Assembly: GCF_017355835.1 (NCBI RefSeq) | Contig: NZ_JAFEWF010000001.1 | Coordinates: 248,001 to 312,000 of the forward strand | Direction of reading: 5' to 3' | DNA: 64,000 nucleotides | Source of the DNA: Desertivirga brevis | GTDB taxonomy: Bacteria > Bacteroidota > Bacteroidia > Sphingobacteriales > Sphingobacteriaceae | Shown here: positions 18,096 to 27,003 of the stretch, one piece after another | Layout: every line of letters starts with the position of its first letter | Numbering within the stretch: the first letter of the stretch is position 1 | Program-made: the position numbers and the translations under genes | The notes under the pieces: model-generated | Seen by the model: the letters and a program-made list of their open reading frames with translations, nothing else | The model's database searches: none | What the model was told of the DNA's origin: nothing

Positions 18096-19601
18096 ATGAA
18101 AAGACAATTTTTTAGAGTACTATTCTCTGGGTTCCTATTGTGCTCCACTACTGGTCTAATGGCTCAAACCCAAACCAGAACACCTGATTTCTTCACTGGA
18201 AGCACACATGTAAAAAGCTTTATTCACGGGGGACAGGTAATACTTCTGTCGAGCGAAAATGATAAGCAGGTGAAAATCGTTAACTCCACACCCGGAATGA
18301 AAAAGAACTGGGAACAGACAATAGATGGATCTTTGATGTTCGGTGCCAGTTTAGAGGATAAGATCCTGATTGTGGTGAGCACTGATTTTGCAGCAATGGT
18401 AGGTGGAAATAATAGTACATATAAGGCTGCTGTCTTGAATCCAAAGGATGGTAGGATTATAGCCGAAAAGGTCATTTATAATGGTAATAATGATTATGTT
18501 ACCATCTCCGATTTTGCTGTTTCCAAAGGTAAAAAAACGTTTTCCTTGTTTGCACGCGAAACCAGCGTAAAGCGAAACGTAAAGGTGGCTCCCGGAGCAA
18601 TTGGAGCAATCCTTGTGGCAAAGAAAATGGATAATAATGCAAATATCATAAGGTCTTTTAGTGTTTCAACTTTTAACAGTAATCTGGAAATTACTGATAA
18701 GGTTTTCCCGGTATTGCCTAAAGGGGATTTTGTAGGTGCAGCAACTACCAACAATAATGATCTGTATGTTGCTGTTGCGGAGGATAAAAAAGGGGTAACT
18801 ATCGCTAAGTACGAAGCAGGAAAAGATAAAGCAACCGCCACAGTAGTAGAGCCGTTCAACCATTCGGCTGGCTTTCTGGGTACAGCGAAATTGAACGACT
18901 ATTTATCTCTTATTACCGATACTCTACACAATAATAGGGTATACCTTTCAGGAGCATTCAAAAACGATGATGAGTTTATCTGCATATTCAATAAATATGA
19001 CTTCGGAACTAATCAGCACAACCGCTTTAAGAAAAGTTTCAGAAAAGCTGATCTGAAGGCGTTTGAAAAATCTTACACTCCTATAAATAAACAATTTGCT
19101 GATCTGGAGCTTGGAAGTGCTACAGGTGTTGAAGTTTTGGGTGTAATGTTTTCGGAAGATAAGTATTTGGTTGCCCTTGGAGATGTTCACTATGTGCCGT
19201 CTAGCCCAGGAAGCCGTTTGCCAGCAACGTACAATGCAAATGGAATGCTTATCTATAATCTCGATGATAATTTAGTAGAAAAGTCTGTTTCTGCAATTCC
19301 AAGATCTTACGAAAATGTTCCCAGACCTTCGTTTACCTCATATTATAAGGATAATGCCTGGTATTTGTTCGCTTCTGACGATTGGAGGGCGAAGTTTAGT
19401 GTAGCTAAGATCAACGCCACCACAGGGAAAGTGGAAGACCTTAAATTAATTGAGCCGGATAAGGCTGGTAAAGGTGATGTTGCCGAGCTAAGCGAAATGG
19501 TTATTACTGATAAATATCTGATTCTTCCAGTTAAAGATATTAAAATGTCTTTTAGTGCGAAGTTTAAATACGATGTGCATATGTACCAGATCAACTGGTA
19601 A
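18096..19601 (+). CDS. Secreted protein of unknown function
   Basis: A 501-residue protein with a signal peptide cut after GLMAQ (about residue 24). The mature region is beta-rich with short repeated patterns (VILLSSENDKQVKIVNS, LVALGDVHYVPSSPG, WYLFASDDWRAKFSVAKINATTGKVE), suggesting a propeller, but I recognise no named domain. It follows the TolB-like lipoprotein gene by 45 bp and ends at a strong terminator, so it closes the three-gene envelope unit. Confidence 0.6.
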   Translation: MKRQFFRVLFSGFLLCSTTGLMAQTQTRTPDFFTGSTHVKSFIHGGQVILLSSENDKQVKIVNSTPGMKKNWEQTIDGSLMFGASLEDKILIVVSTDFAAMVGGNNSTYKAAVLNPKDGRIIAEKVIYNGNNDYVTISDFAVSKGKKTFSLFARETSVKRNVKVAPGAIGAILVAKKMDNNANIIRSFSVSTFNSNLEITDKVFPVLPKGDFVGAATTNNNDLYVAVAEDKKGVTIAKYEAGKDKATATVVEPFNHSAGFLGTAKLNDYLSLITDTLHNNRVYLSGAFKNDDEFICIFNKYDFGTNQHNRFKKSFRKADLKAFEKSYTPINKQFADLELGSATGVEVLGVMFSEDKYLVALGDVHYVPSSPGSRLPATYNANGMLIYNLDDNLVEKSVSAIPRSYENVPRPSFTSYYKDNAWYLFASDDWRAKFSVAKINATTGKVEDLKLIEPDKAGKGDVAELSEMVITDKYLILPVKDIKMSFSAKFKYDVHMYQINW

Positions 19602-19618
19602 TTATTAAACTAATAATG

Positions 19619-19661
19619 AAATAGAGCCTATAAAGATGCACCATCTAAATAGGCTCTATTT
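19619..19661 (+). terminator. Terminator after the envelope gene unit
   Basis: Thirteen-base perfect arms (19619-19631 and 19649-19661) form a hairpin 18 bases after the stop codon at 19601. The far arm ends in TTT and is followed by GATTTTG. Confidence 0.75.
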
Positions 19662-19686
19662 GATTTTGCATCAGTGATTAGGAGTG

Positions 19687-19961
19687 TCACAGATAGCCGC
19701 CTAATCCTGGCTTACCCTCATCGTTGAGTATAACGAAGCCATCAATGATGATGGCTTGTATAAGTTCAAAATTAATTTTGTCAAGCAAGCTTAAGATGCC
19801 GGGTAGTTCGCGTTTGTAAAACTCTCCGGGGATATACTCTTGATCACAATCTAGAACCTCGATCAATGTGTCTACCGGTTCCTGATCTTCCCAGGTATTA
19901 AAACATAGACAAACAGTCCGGCTTTACTTTCATAGTAATAGCTGTCAAAGGCAAGTATCAT
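19687..19961 (-). pseudogene. Decayed endonuclease V-like gene
   Basis: Reading the minus strand from ATG at 19961 gives MILAFDSYYYESKA. A one-base deletion around 19918 then moves the sense to another frame, which continues VCLCFNTWEDQEPVDTL, EYIPGEFYKRELPGILSLL, IQAIIIDGFVILNDEGKPGLGGYL and stops at 19687. These segments match the N-terminal part of the Bacteroidota endonuclease V-like family (YYY after the first catalytic Asp, EYIPGEFYKRELP, DG..LNDEGKPGLGGHL). The rest of the family's C-terminus is missing. With a frameshift and an early stop the gene cannot make a normal enzyme, unless the frameshift is a sequencing error. It fills the otherwise empty gap 19602-19972. Confidence 0.75.
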
Positions 19962-19972
19962 TCTTCAATTAC

Positions 19973-20422
19973 TCATTTACTTTTTTTCTTCTTTAGAAAC
20001 TTAACATCATCGCGAGCTTCTTCTTTGTTATAGTTTTCCGCCTTTGAACTAATAGCCTTAGATCTGGTACACATGCTGGTAGTGTAATTTTCGTCAGTGC
20101 CATTAGCAAAGATCAACCATTTTTCCCCTTCCTTTGGGGAGATGCCGCAAGCAGCCGACTCTGCCGGTGTTGATACTATAACAGGCCCAGATTGCCTATT
20201 GCCTTTAAAGTAATTAATGACTTTAACTGTGATCTTCTTTTTCATGCCATCGGTATCAACCTTAAGGATCTTGCCTTTAATGATCAGATCGTACTGACTG
20301 AATTGTTTATCGTCCATCTTACCTAAAGCCACGCATTTACACGAGCTGGCAATTTTAGTGGTAAGAAGAAATAAAAATAGGAGGCAGTATTTAAAGGAGA
20401 TGCACGTGATTTTGAAACCCAT
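19973..20422 (-). CDS. Secreted TIMP/NTR-like small protein
   Basis: The protein has 149 residues with an N-terminal signal segment (hydrophobic 12-25) ending near ASSCKCVAL. The order of Cys at the mature N-terminus (CKC), a beta strand DLIIKGKIL, INYFKGNRQ, then SAACGISPKEGEKWLIFA fits the OB-fold of tissue-inhibitor-of-metalloproteinase/netrin domains found in many bacterial secreted proteins. The C-terminus is Lys-rich. Bacterial members have no established target. It is a single gene next to the endonuclease V remnant. Confidence 0.6.
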   Translation of the reverse strand: MGFKITCISFKYCLLFLFLLTTKIASSCKCVALGKMDDKQFSQYDLIIKGKILKVDTDGMKKKITVKVINYFKGNRQSGPVIVSTPAESAACGISPKEGEKWLIFANGTDENYTTSMCTRSKAISSKAENYNKEEARDDVKFLKKKKSK

Positions 20423-20513
20423 AAAAAGTTAATTTATTTTTGTTATACTAAGCTCGTAAAAGAAAAGGATGATAATATTTTTTTCATGAAGGCATTTTGG
20501 AAAAGGCAATAGA

Positions 20514-21215
20514 TCAGTGGCATTCATAATTCAAAGCGAAACTGTAGCCCCCATTTTCCGCACTAACTATTCGGCCTTGGTCGTCCATTTGAAACTCATA
20601 AGGATGATTTCCAGGGAAGTCCCCATATTTAATTTCTGTTGGTAAGTTTGCTGGCATTTTACCATAATAATCAAGCAAATAAGGATTTACAACTTCCAAT
20701 AGATTATATACAAGTCCATTTGGTAATTGCTGGTAAGCTTTGTTGGAGTACATTACTTGTTCTGGTACACCAACAGCATAACCATAATTACGATTTTTTT
20801 CGATCATATTACCATTAATCCAGGTATAGTTTAGGATTTGATAGTTCTTTCCATCATTCATAACTTCCTTTACCAAATAACTATCAGGACTATATTCATA
20901 TGTATAGAGCGCCCCTGTGTTGCTCTCGTCTGATATTATTCTACCGCGATTATCAAGTTTAGATGTGAAAACAATATTGGTAGAAAGTCTCGTTTCAATA
21001 GAGTTCTGATTATAACTTATACTTATTTCTCCATTAGAAAACCGCACTCTTTTAAGCTTTTTATGCTCATCATAATAATAAGTTTCGAGCTTGGTGTCAC
21101 TTAGAACATCTGTTTGCATAGAAACTGCCGCACATCCTTCAAATTCAGGTTTATCTTTCTTACAGGCCGACAAAAAAACAAATAGGATTAGGCAAAGGTT
21201 TAAGAGTTTCATCAC
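20514..21215 (-). CDS. Lipoprotein with RHS-like/DUF4595-type strands
   Basis: This 233-residue lipoprotein has lipobox LSAC followed by KKDKPE. The mature part carries short beta-hairpin repeats like those of RHS/YD proteins and DUF4595 lipoproteins: TYYYDEHKKLKRVRF, LDNRGRIISDE, YTYEYSPDSYLVKEV, QMDDQGRIVSAENGGYSF. No function is established. It begins with two Met codons (21215 or 21212). It stands alone. Confidence 0.62.
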   Translation of the reverse strand: MMKLLNLCLILFVFLSACKKDKPEFEGCAAVSMQTDVLSDTKLETYYYDEHKKLKRVRFSNGEISISYNQNSIETRLSTNIVFTSKLDNRGRIISDESNTGALYTYEYSPDSYLVKEVMNDGKNYQILNYTWINGNMIEKNRNYGYAVGVPEQVMYSNKAYQQLPNGLVYNLLEVVNPYLLDYYGKMPANLPTEIKYGDFPGNHPYEFQMDDQGRIVSAENGGYSFALNYECH

Positions 21216-21421
21216 CCAAACCTAAATAATTAATAGATCCCAGTCAAGAAGAGGTGACCTTTTCTCAGTGTTCGCCTATCCAAAATATCTTTTTTTAGCC
21301 TTCAAACAGCTTCAAGGCCTATTTAAATTACTTATATAGCTGGTCCTAAGGACACAGCCGACATGCTCGTAATTCTTTATCCTGCTGGAACAATTAATAG
21401 GAAAACGTGTAATCGTAGAAT

Positions 21422-21859
21422 TTATGAAGATTGCTGACCCAATGCAACTAGAATGGCTCCGCCAAGCATTAATGCAACACCGGTAACCAGTTGCCAGGTC
21501 AATTTTTCGCGGAGAAAGATGACTGAGAAAATGATTGCGAATACCAGGGATAGCCTTTCAAGAGCAGTTACATAAGAAGCTTTACCTGATTTGAGCGCAT
21601 AATAGGAAAACAAAGTCGACAAAGTTGTTGCTATTCCTGCGGCTACCAGGAACATCCAGGCTTTTTTGTCAATGTCCTTAAGCATTCCGATGTTTCCCTG
21701 AAATGCTACTACTCCCCAGGTAATAGTCAGGATCAGCACCGCCTGGATGGCAAAAGCAAGACTTGAGTCTACATTCTTCAAACCCGCCTTAGTAAGTACA
21801 ATTGTAATTGCAGCTGAGAAAGCTGCTAAAAGAGCGAACAATATCCACGATTGACCCAT
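21422..21859 (-). CDS. Single-repeat EamA transporter
   Basis: A 145-residue inner-membrane protein with five helices, equal to one EamA repeat of the drug/metabolite transporters; such half-size members work as dimers. Typical parts are LAAFSAAITIVLTKAGLKNVDSSLA, SGKASYVTALERLSLVFAIIFSVIFLREKL and VALMLGGAILVALG. The length is normal for this subgroup, so it is not a truncation of a ten-helix transporter. The substrate is unknown. Confidence 0.88.
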   Translation of the reverse strand: MGQSWILFALLAAFSAAITIVLTKAGLKNVDSSLAFAIQAVLILTITWGVVAFQGNIGMLKDIDKKAWMFLVAAGIATTLSTLFSYYALKSGKASYVTALERLSLVFAIIFSVIFLREKLTWQLVTGVALMLGGAILVALGQQSS

Positions 21860-22005
21860 ATATCCCTTCTTAAAAAAATGGCAAAAAAGCCAATCTTTGG
21901 TGTTTTTGTATATCAGCTCTCTTAACCTCAGTTTAGTTCTTTAGTTTGCGAAAGTTTCATTTTCTACTGGGGATTATGAAAGGCGGTGATTATAATTTTC
22001 AAACA

Positions 22006-22455
22006 TCAATTGAGTGATAACTCCATTAATAAAAGAGGGTAGGGTTTTCCAAGTCCGTCCACTTCAACCCGGTCATACACTTGAAAACCCATCTTATGGT
22101 AAAAGGCAATAGCCCCAAGATTCTGTTCATTTACATCTACTTTCTTCACACCATGAAAGTCAATAGCGAAACTTAGTAAAGCTTTACCAATTCCTTTCCC
22201 AAAAAACTTAGGCTTCACAAATAGCATCTCAACTTTATCTTCTGAAAAACCAATAAATCCTTGTATTTCGTTATCGTAATTCTTTACATAATAAAGCCTT
22301 AATTGTACTAAGTACTCGTTAAGAATCAATGGCTTGAAAAAGAGAATATCTTTTTCTGTAATGAAATCATGAGTTGCTCTTACCGAGGCTTCCCAAACTT
22401 CAGTTAATTCATTGTAATCGCAAGCACTAGCTTTGCTTATTCCACCTTTGGTCAT
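22006..22455 (-). CDS. GNAT-family N-acetyltransferase
   Basis: A cytoplasmic acetyltransferase of 149 residues. The acetyl-CoA binding motif A is visible as VEMLFVKPKFFGKGIGKALLSFA (about residues 71-93), followed by motif B with NLGAIAFYHKMGFQVYDR. The substrate is not predictable. It is transcribed in line with the GrpB-family gene at 22498 (42-bp gap), and the two may form an operon. Confidence 0.9.
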   Translation of the reverse strand: MTKGGISKASACDYNELTEVWEASVRATHDFITEKDILFFKPLILNEYLVQLRLYYVKNYDNEIQGFIGFSEDKVEMLFVKPKFFGKGIGKALLSFAIDFHGVKKVDVNEQNLGAIAFYHKMGFQVYDRVEVDGLGKPYPLLLMELSLN

Positions 22456-22497
22456 GTTTTCTATGAGTTATAATAATGCTTAAGGGTCAAGTTGAAT

Positions 22498-23070
22498 CTA
22501 TATCATTATATCAGAAGGAGGGATCTTCCAATTCACTGAAGCTGCCCAGTGCTCTGCACCTGCCATTAAAACATCAAAAACAGGATCCTTAATATCGTAA
22601 TAGGCTTTCATATCATGAGGGAAATACCTTGCTAAACTAATCTTTACCGCCTCGTAGGCCTTTGCTGCAAAATCATCATTTCGCAGGTAATCGCGACAAA
22701 GCAAGGCATAGCGTTGATTGTATCTTCCAGATATTCTTACATGTAGGTTAACTGCAGGCTCAAGCATTTGAAAGAACCATTTCTGCAGTTCTGATGCTGG
22801 AAGGTGCGCGGCCCCCGCTGGCAGGTGATCACTATTGATATGCTCCAGATTGTGGAAACCAAGCATTTCCAGTTCTTTTATGATCTTTGGATCAAATTTA
22901 GCCAGTGTCACCTGAATATCGATGACATCCTTCGCGCCAAGTTCACTAACGGCGGTAGAGCCTATGTGATGAATTCCTTTAATCGAACCGGTTAGGGTAT
23001 CTTTAAGCCGGCTACCTAGTTTTTCAAACTCAACTTTCCATTGAGGTTTGTGTGGTACTATTTCTATCAT
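22498..23070 (-). CDS. GrpB family protein (UPF0157, nucleotidyltransferase fold)
   Basis: This 190-residue protein of the GrpB/UPF0157 family has a minimal nucleotidyltransferase fold. The signature is the N-terminal VPHKPQWKVEFEKL, then GIHHIGSTAVSELGAKDVIDIQVTL with the Asp pair that would hold metal, and HLHVRISG-like NLHVRISGRYNQRYALLCRDYLR. The biochemical role of the family is not established. It lies upstream of the GNAT gene on the same strand. Confidence 0.88.
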   Translation of the reverse strand: MIEIVPHKPQWKVEFEKLGSRLKDTLTGSIKGIHHIGSTAVSELGAKDVIDIQVTLAKFDPKIIKELEMLGFHNLEHINSDHLPAGAAHLPASELQKWFFQMLEPAVNLHVRISGRYNQRYALLCRDYLRNDDFAAKAYEAVKISLARYFPHDMKAYYDIKDPVFDVLMAGAEHWAASVNWKIPPSDIMI

Positions 23071-23419
23071 TGGTAATTACTACATATTTTCTTAAAGTGA
23101 ACCAGAGCTTAGACTTACAAGCTGGTCTATTACTTATATCTCCTTCAAGAATAATTCAAATGTGAAAAAATGAAATCACTTGAGAATAATCAGATTAAGG
23201 AAATTTGAACGTAACAGTTAAATGTAACACATAAAATAAAGCTGTTCTGTGGCGGTCTGTCGACCATTTAACTCATGAACACTTTTTGTATCCTATATCG
23301 ATATTTCACTGCTTTCTGTTACATTAGCGCGATTTTGACGTTAGCTACAACGTTCTAAATACGAGGAAATGCGTGTAGTCGGTAAAGAATAAAAGATAAC
23401 ATTAAAAGATATAACAGGT
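23071..23419. other. Intergenic stretch without recognised gene
   Basis: This gap separates the divergent GrpB-family and map genes. I see only a small inverted repeat, ACGTT-N6-AACGT at 23338-23353, about 70 bases before map, and no convincing -7 box or open frame. Confidence 0.5.
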
Positions 23420-24184
23420 ATGTTAATTACGAATGAAACAGAGATGGAGGGTATGAAAAAGGCAAGTGATGCAGTGGCTTGCGCTTTAAAAGAAATGATA
23501 AAATACGCGCAGCCGGGTATCACAACAAAGCAGCTTGATGATTTTGGGGCGGGTATTCTTAAAGATTTTGGCGCTAATTCTGCTCCATTCATGGCTTATA
23601 AATTTCCAGGCTGGACATGCATTAGTGTCGACAACGAATTTTGCCATGGTATCCCATCCGAAAAGAGGATACTTCAGAAAGGGGATTTAATCAACATCGA
23701 TGTTTCAGCTGAACTTGACGGCTTTTACTCGGATAATGGAGCTTCTTTTATTCTTGGTGAGGATCTAAAGCAACATCAAAAACTAGTTGAAGCTTCAAAA
23801 CAAATTTTACGATTAGCGATCAACAGTATTAGAGGAGGGGTTAAAATTTCTGATGTTGGCTTATTAATTGAAACTGAAGCAAAGAAACGCGGCTATAAAG
23901 TTATTAAGAATTTAACGGGTCATGGAGTAGGGAGAAGCCTTCACGAAGAACCAAATGAAATAGCTAATTATAAAGACCGCTTTAACCAGACCAGGTTCAA
24001 AAAGAACAGCGTGGTGGCAATAGAAACCTTCATATCGACAACGTCAACAATTGCCGAAACTCTAAGTGACGGCTGGACTATGGTTGGAAACAAAGGAGGC
24101 TATATGGCACAGCACGAGCATACCATTATGGTAACAGAAGGTAAGCCAATTATATTAACGGAAAAAAATGAGATCTGGAGTTAG
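23420..24184 (+). CDS. map: Type I methionine aminopeptidase
   Basis: A cytoplasmic dimetal protease of 254 residues that removes the initiator Met from new proteins. All expected residues are present: metal ligands Asp94, Asp105, His168, Glu202 and Glu233, and the substrate His76 in EFCHGIP. Landmarks are LINIDVSAELDGFYSDNGASF, TGHGVGRSLHEEP and IETF. There is no N-terminal zinc-finger extension, so it is type Ia. It is not in a ribosomal-protein operon, where Bacteroidota usually keep their main map, so it may be a second copy; that is inference. Confidence 0.93.
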   Translation: MLITNETEMEGMKKASDAVACALKEMIKYAQPGITTKQLDDFGAGILKDFGANSAPFMAYKFPGWTCISVDNEFCHGIPSEKRILQKGDLINIDVSAELDGFYSDNGASFILGEDLKQHQKLVEASKQILRLAINSIRGGVKISDVGLLIETEAKKRGYKVIKNLTGHGVGRSLHEEPNEIANYKDRFNQTRFKKNSVVAIETFISTTSTIAETLSDGWTMVGNKGGYMAQHEHTIMVTEGKPIILTEKNEIWS

Positions 24185-24194
24185 TGACCTGGAG

Positions 24195-24227
24195 AACCAG
24201 CAGGGATACCTTAATCCTTCGCTGGTT
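24195..24227. terminator. Hairpin between the convergent map and DUF1456 genes
   Basis: AACCAGC (24195-24201) pairs with GCTGGTT (24221-24227), with further partial pairing inside. It overlaps the last codons of the minus-strand gene. There is no good T run, so this is a weak call. Confidence 0.4.
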
Positions 24228-24441
24228 TCGGTCCTCTGTTATGAATTATAAGCCCATTTAAAAAATTTCGCAAAATCTGATCGCCACAAGGTTTAAAGTT
24301 GGGGTGATCTTCACTGCGAAAAATAGCACTAAGTTCTGTTTTGGTGATCCGGAAGTCTACTAGTTTTAAAACGTTGATAATATCATCATCCGTAAATTTC
24401 ATAGCTACCCGAAGCTTCTTCATTATATCATTATTGGTCAT
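24211..24441 (-). CDS. DUF1456 family protein, single repeat
   Basis: Seventy-six residues match one DUF1456 repeat: TNNDIMKKLRVAMKFTDDDI, LVDFRITKTELSAIFR, HPNFKPCGDQILRNFLNGL. The gamma-proteobacterial member YehS has two such repeats in about 150 residues; the short form is normal in Bacteroidota. The function is not known. The gene is 17 bases downstream of the helicase gene on the same strand and is probably cotranscribed with it. Confidence 0.82.
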   Translation of the reverse strand: MTNNDIMKKLRVAMKFTDDDIINVLKLVDFRITKTELSAIFRSEDHPNFKPCGDQILRNFLNGLIIHNRGPKPAKD

Positions 24442-24457
24442 CGCTTACATGCTTGAA

Positions 24458-25759
24458 TTAGATGGAAACCTCTATTTTAACTTTCTTGTTTTTGATCTTT
24501 TCAGTCTTAAGTAGCTGCGCGGTCTTTTCAATTAAGCTGCGTTTTACGGCAACATAGGAAGAATAATCGAGCACCTCTATCAACCCAATTTCATCTCTTT
24601 CAAGACCACCTTTCTTTGCCAGCAGACCTACAATATCGATCTTATTTATTTTATCTTTCTTTCCTGCAGCGATATATAGGGTTGCCCACTCGGAAGGTTG
24701 TGGCACTATTGGCCGCTTAGGTAATTGTTCAGGTTCGGGCAGTTCGTTGAGGTAAACCGGGTTCTCGTCCTTAGTCAATAGGAGATAAGAAGTTCCTTTT
24801 GCATGCATACGTGCTGTACGTCCATTGCGGTGGGTGAAGGCCTCTTCGTTATGCGGTAATTGATAATGCACCACATTCTCGATCTCAGGAATATCTAATC
24901 CGCGGGATGCCAGATCGGTAGTTATGAGTATCTTGTGACTTCCATTCCTAAATTTTAGTAATGCACGCTCCCGGTCATCCTGTTCCATCCCGCCATGGAA
25001 GATTCCATGAGGCAAGCCCATATTCCAGAGCAATTCGCTGATCCGTTCTACGGCCTCGCGGTGGTTACAGAAAACCAATGTTGAATGGTTGCCTATCTTG
25101 CATATTAAACCGAAGAGCGCTTCAAGTTTATCCTCAGCTTCGCATATCACTACCTTTTGCAATAAATCGGGCGTTGCAGCGACATTACCAAGGTAATCAA
25201 GAACTGCAGGATCCTTTATCCCTGTAAAGGCTGGTATCTGGTCCATTTGGGTAGCCGAAGTTAGCATACGCTTAGTAACAGCAGGCATTTGCCGGATAAT
25301 GAACTCCATATCCTCCTGGAAACCATATTCCAAAGCTTTATCGAATTCATCAAGAATTAAGGTATGAACTGCAGTGCTATCAAAACTCTTTCTGCGGAGG
25401 TGATGAGCAATTCGTCCAGGCGTTCCAATCAATACCGCTGGGGGCTCAGTAAAATTGTTCCGCTCAATTTTTACGGAATGCCCACCATAGCAGCAGTTCA
25501 CTTTAAATCCACTACCAATGGTTCTGAAAACTTGCTCGATCTGTAAAGCTAATTCGCGTGACGGTACCAGAATTAAGCACTGAACTGTTTTTATATTGCT
25601 ATCTAACAAGCCAAGTAATGGCAACAGGAAGCCCAGGGTTTTGCCGGATCCTGTTGGAGCAAGCAGGACTATATCGCTCTTTTTGGCTGCACTAAGAGAT
25701 GCTTGTTGGATTTCATTCAGTGCATTTATTTTAAGATTTTCGAGGGCTTGCTTGATCAT
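24458..25759 (-). CDS. DEAD-box RNA helicase, DbpA type
   Basis: This 433-residue ATP-dependent RNA helicase shows all core motifs: APTGSGKT (I), PSRELA (Ia), TPGR (Ib), motif II as DEFD rather than DEAD, SAT (III), VFCN (IV), DLASRGLDIP (V) and HRNGRTAR (VI). The last ~70 residues (ATLYIAAGKKDKINKIDIVGLL onward) form the DbpA RNA-binding domain that in E. coli recognises 23S rRNA hairpin 92. A role in large-subunit assembly is therefore likely. The DEFD variant still keeps the two acidic residues that act on ATP. Confidence 0.92.
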   Translation of the reverse strand: MIKQALENLKINALNEIQQASLSAAKKSDIVLLAPTGSGKTLGFLLPLLGLLDSNIKTVQCLILVPSRELALQIEQVFRTIGSGFKVNCCYGGHSVKIERNNFTEPPAVLIGTPGRIAHHLRRKSFDSTAVHTLILDEFDKALEYGFQEDMEFIIRQMPAVTKRMLTSATQMDQIPAFTGIKDPAVLDYLGNVAATPDLLQKVVICEAEDKLEALFGLICKIGNHSTLVFCNHREAVERISELLWNMGLPHGIFHGGMEQDDRERALLKFRNGSHKILITTDLASRGLDIPEIENVVHYQLPHNEEAFTHRNGRTARMHAKGTSYLLLTKDENPVYLNELPEPEQLPKRPIVPQPSEWATLYIAAGKKDKINKIDIVGLLAKKGGLERDEIGLIEVLDYSSYVAVKRSLIEKTAQLLKTEKIKNKKVKIEVSI

Positions 25760-25816
25760 TAATTTGGGATTCGGATAAAGATAGCTTTATTTTTAACTTA
25801 CTTGGTTTCCACAGTT

Positions 25817-26947
25817 TTATTTCAGCTCCTTCCACCATTCCTTAAATACCTGCTTTTCATTATCCATCCACACAACTTCGCCAATTAAGGGAGTTACCAG
25901 AGGAATATCTTGAGCTTTAGCAATACGCGAAACCTCTATAAGTGGCCCATCCCAACTATGCAGGGCCAGCGAGAACTTACTGGAGTGAACCGGCATAATA
26001 CGTTTCGCATTCAGGTCTTTACCTGCTTTCACTACTTCTTCCGGAAGGCAGTGGATCGCATGCCAAGCCAGGTTGTATTGTCCGTTTTCCAGTATGGCGA
26101 GATCAATGTCGCCGAAACGTCTGCCGATAGCCGCAAAATGAGTATCGTAACCACTATCGCCTCCAACAAAAACTTTCGTATTTGAGGTTTCAAGTAGATA
26201 TGACATCCAAAGAGTATTGTTCCTTTTGAAGGTTCGACCACTAAAATGCCGGGCCGGTAGGGTATGAACTTTGAACTTATCGTTTAGTGTGATGGTTTCA
26301 TTCCAGTCGTGCTCAGAAATAATTTCGGGAGCGTAACCCCAGTGTTCAAAATGCTCCCCAACTCCTAAACCACAGATCACCTTTTTTACTTTGCCTTTAA
26401 GATCTTTGATGGTTAGGTAGTCGAGATGATCATAGTGATCGTGACTTATAAGAAGTACGTCAATCTCTTGAAAATCATTAACCCCGTAAGTATTTGCTCC
26501 GTCAAATGCACGTGTTGTAGAGGGAACAGGAGAGGCATTACCGCTAAATACCGGGTCGACGAGGATCTTTAAACCATCTAATTGCATATAGTACGAAGAG
26601 TGACCAAACCAAACTACTACATTACTATCAACAGGTAGACTTTTAAGGTCTGTTTTTACATAGGGTAAAGGTTTAGCAGGTTTTTGGCGGGGATTCGACT
26701 TGAAGAAAAAGTCAAACATTACAGACGTCATTGAATAGCCTTCTGTAAGCGTCGGGGTATGACTAAAATTATGAAATACTCCGTCTCTAAAATGTTTCGA
26801 CTGTTTCATTCGCTCGAGACGTTTACCTGAAGCTGCCTTTCCAAATTGAGGTTGCTGAAGAAATATAAATGTTGCAAGTGCAAGTAAAACTGCCAGAGAT
26901 ATCAGGGTGATCATACCGTATTTTAATATATTAAGAAATCGTTTCAT
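25817..26947 (-). CDS. Membrane-anchored MBL-fold hydrolase (UlaG/NAPE-PLD-like)
   Basis: The 376 residues start with one hydrophobic anchor (about 10-30), then a metallo-beta-lactamase fold. The metal motif is ISHDHYDHLDYLT, with later ligands in PARHFSGR, GGDSGYD and MPVHSSKF. The arrangement is that of the UlaG/NAPE-PLD-type hydrolases that act on lactone or phospholipid-like substrates; the actual substrate is not known. It is downstream of the TetR gene on the same strand (57-bp gap) and has its own dyad upstream, so it is probably the main TetR target. Confidence 0.85.
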   Translation of the reverse strand: MKRFLNILKYGMITLISLAVLLALATFIFLQQPQFGKAASGKRLERMKQSKHFRDGVFHNFSHTPTLTEGYSMTSVMFDFFFKSNPRQKPAKPLPYVKTDLKSLPVDSNVVVWFGHSSYYMQLDGLKILVDPVFSGNASPVPSTTRAFDGANTYGVNDFQEIDVLLISHDHYDHLDYLTIKDLKGKVKKVICGLGVGEHFEHWGYAPEIISEHDWNETITLNDKFKVHTLPARHFSGRTFKRNNTLWMSYLLETSNTKVFVGGDSGYDTHFAAIGRRFGDIDLAILENGQYNLAWHAIHCLPEEVVKAGKDLNAKRIMPVHSSKFSLALHSWDGPLIEVSRIAKAQDIPLVTPLIGEVVWMDNEKQVFKEWWKELK

Positions 26948-26972
26948 CTATTACTACTATAACCTTTGGACT

Positions 26973-26984
26973 GAATGTTCATTC
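26973..26984. promoter_or_regulatory. TetR-like operator before the MBL gene
   Basis: GAATG-TT-CATTC is a perfect dyad 26 bases upstream of the MBL start codon. It shares the half-site CATTCC (26980-26985) with the dyad in the neighbouring tetR promoter. Confidence 0.5.
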
Positions 26985-27003
26985 CATTTGTTACTAAAAA
27001 TTT

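Noticed and set aside
21422..21859. The 145-residue EamA protein as a truncated gene.
   Set aside because: Single-repeat members of this length are a normal subgroup and both ends of the repeat are intact.
24458..25759. DEFD in place of DEAD in the helicase as a loss of activity.
   Set aside because: The two acidic residues that act on ATP and magnesium are kept and all other motifs are intact; similar variants are usual in this group.
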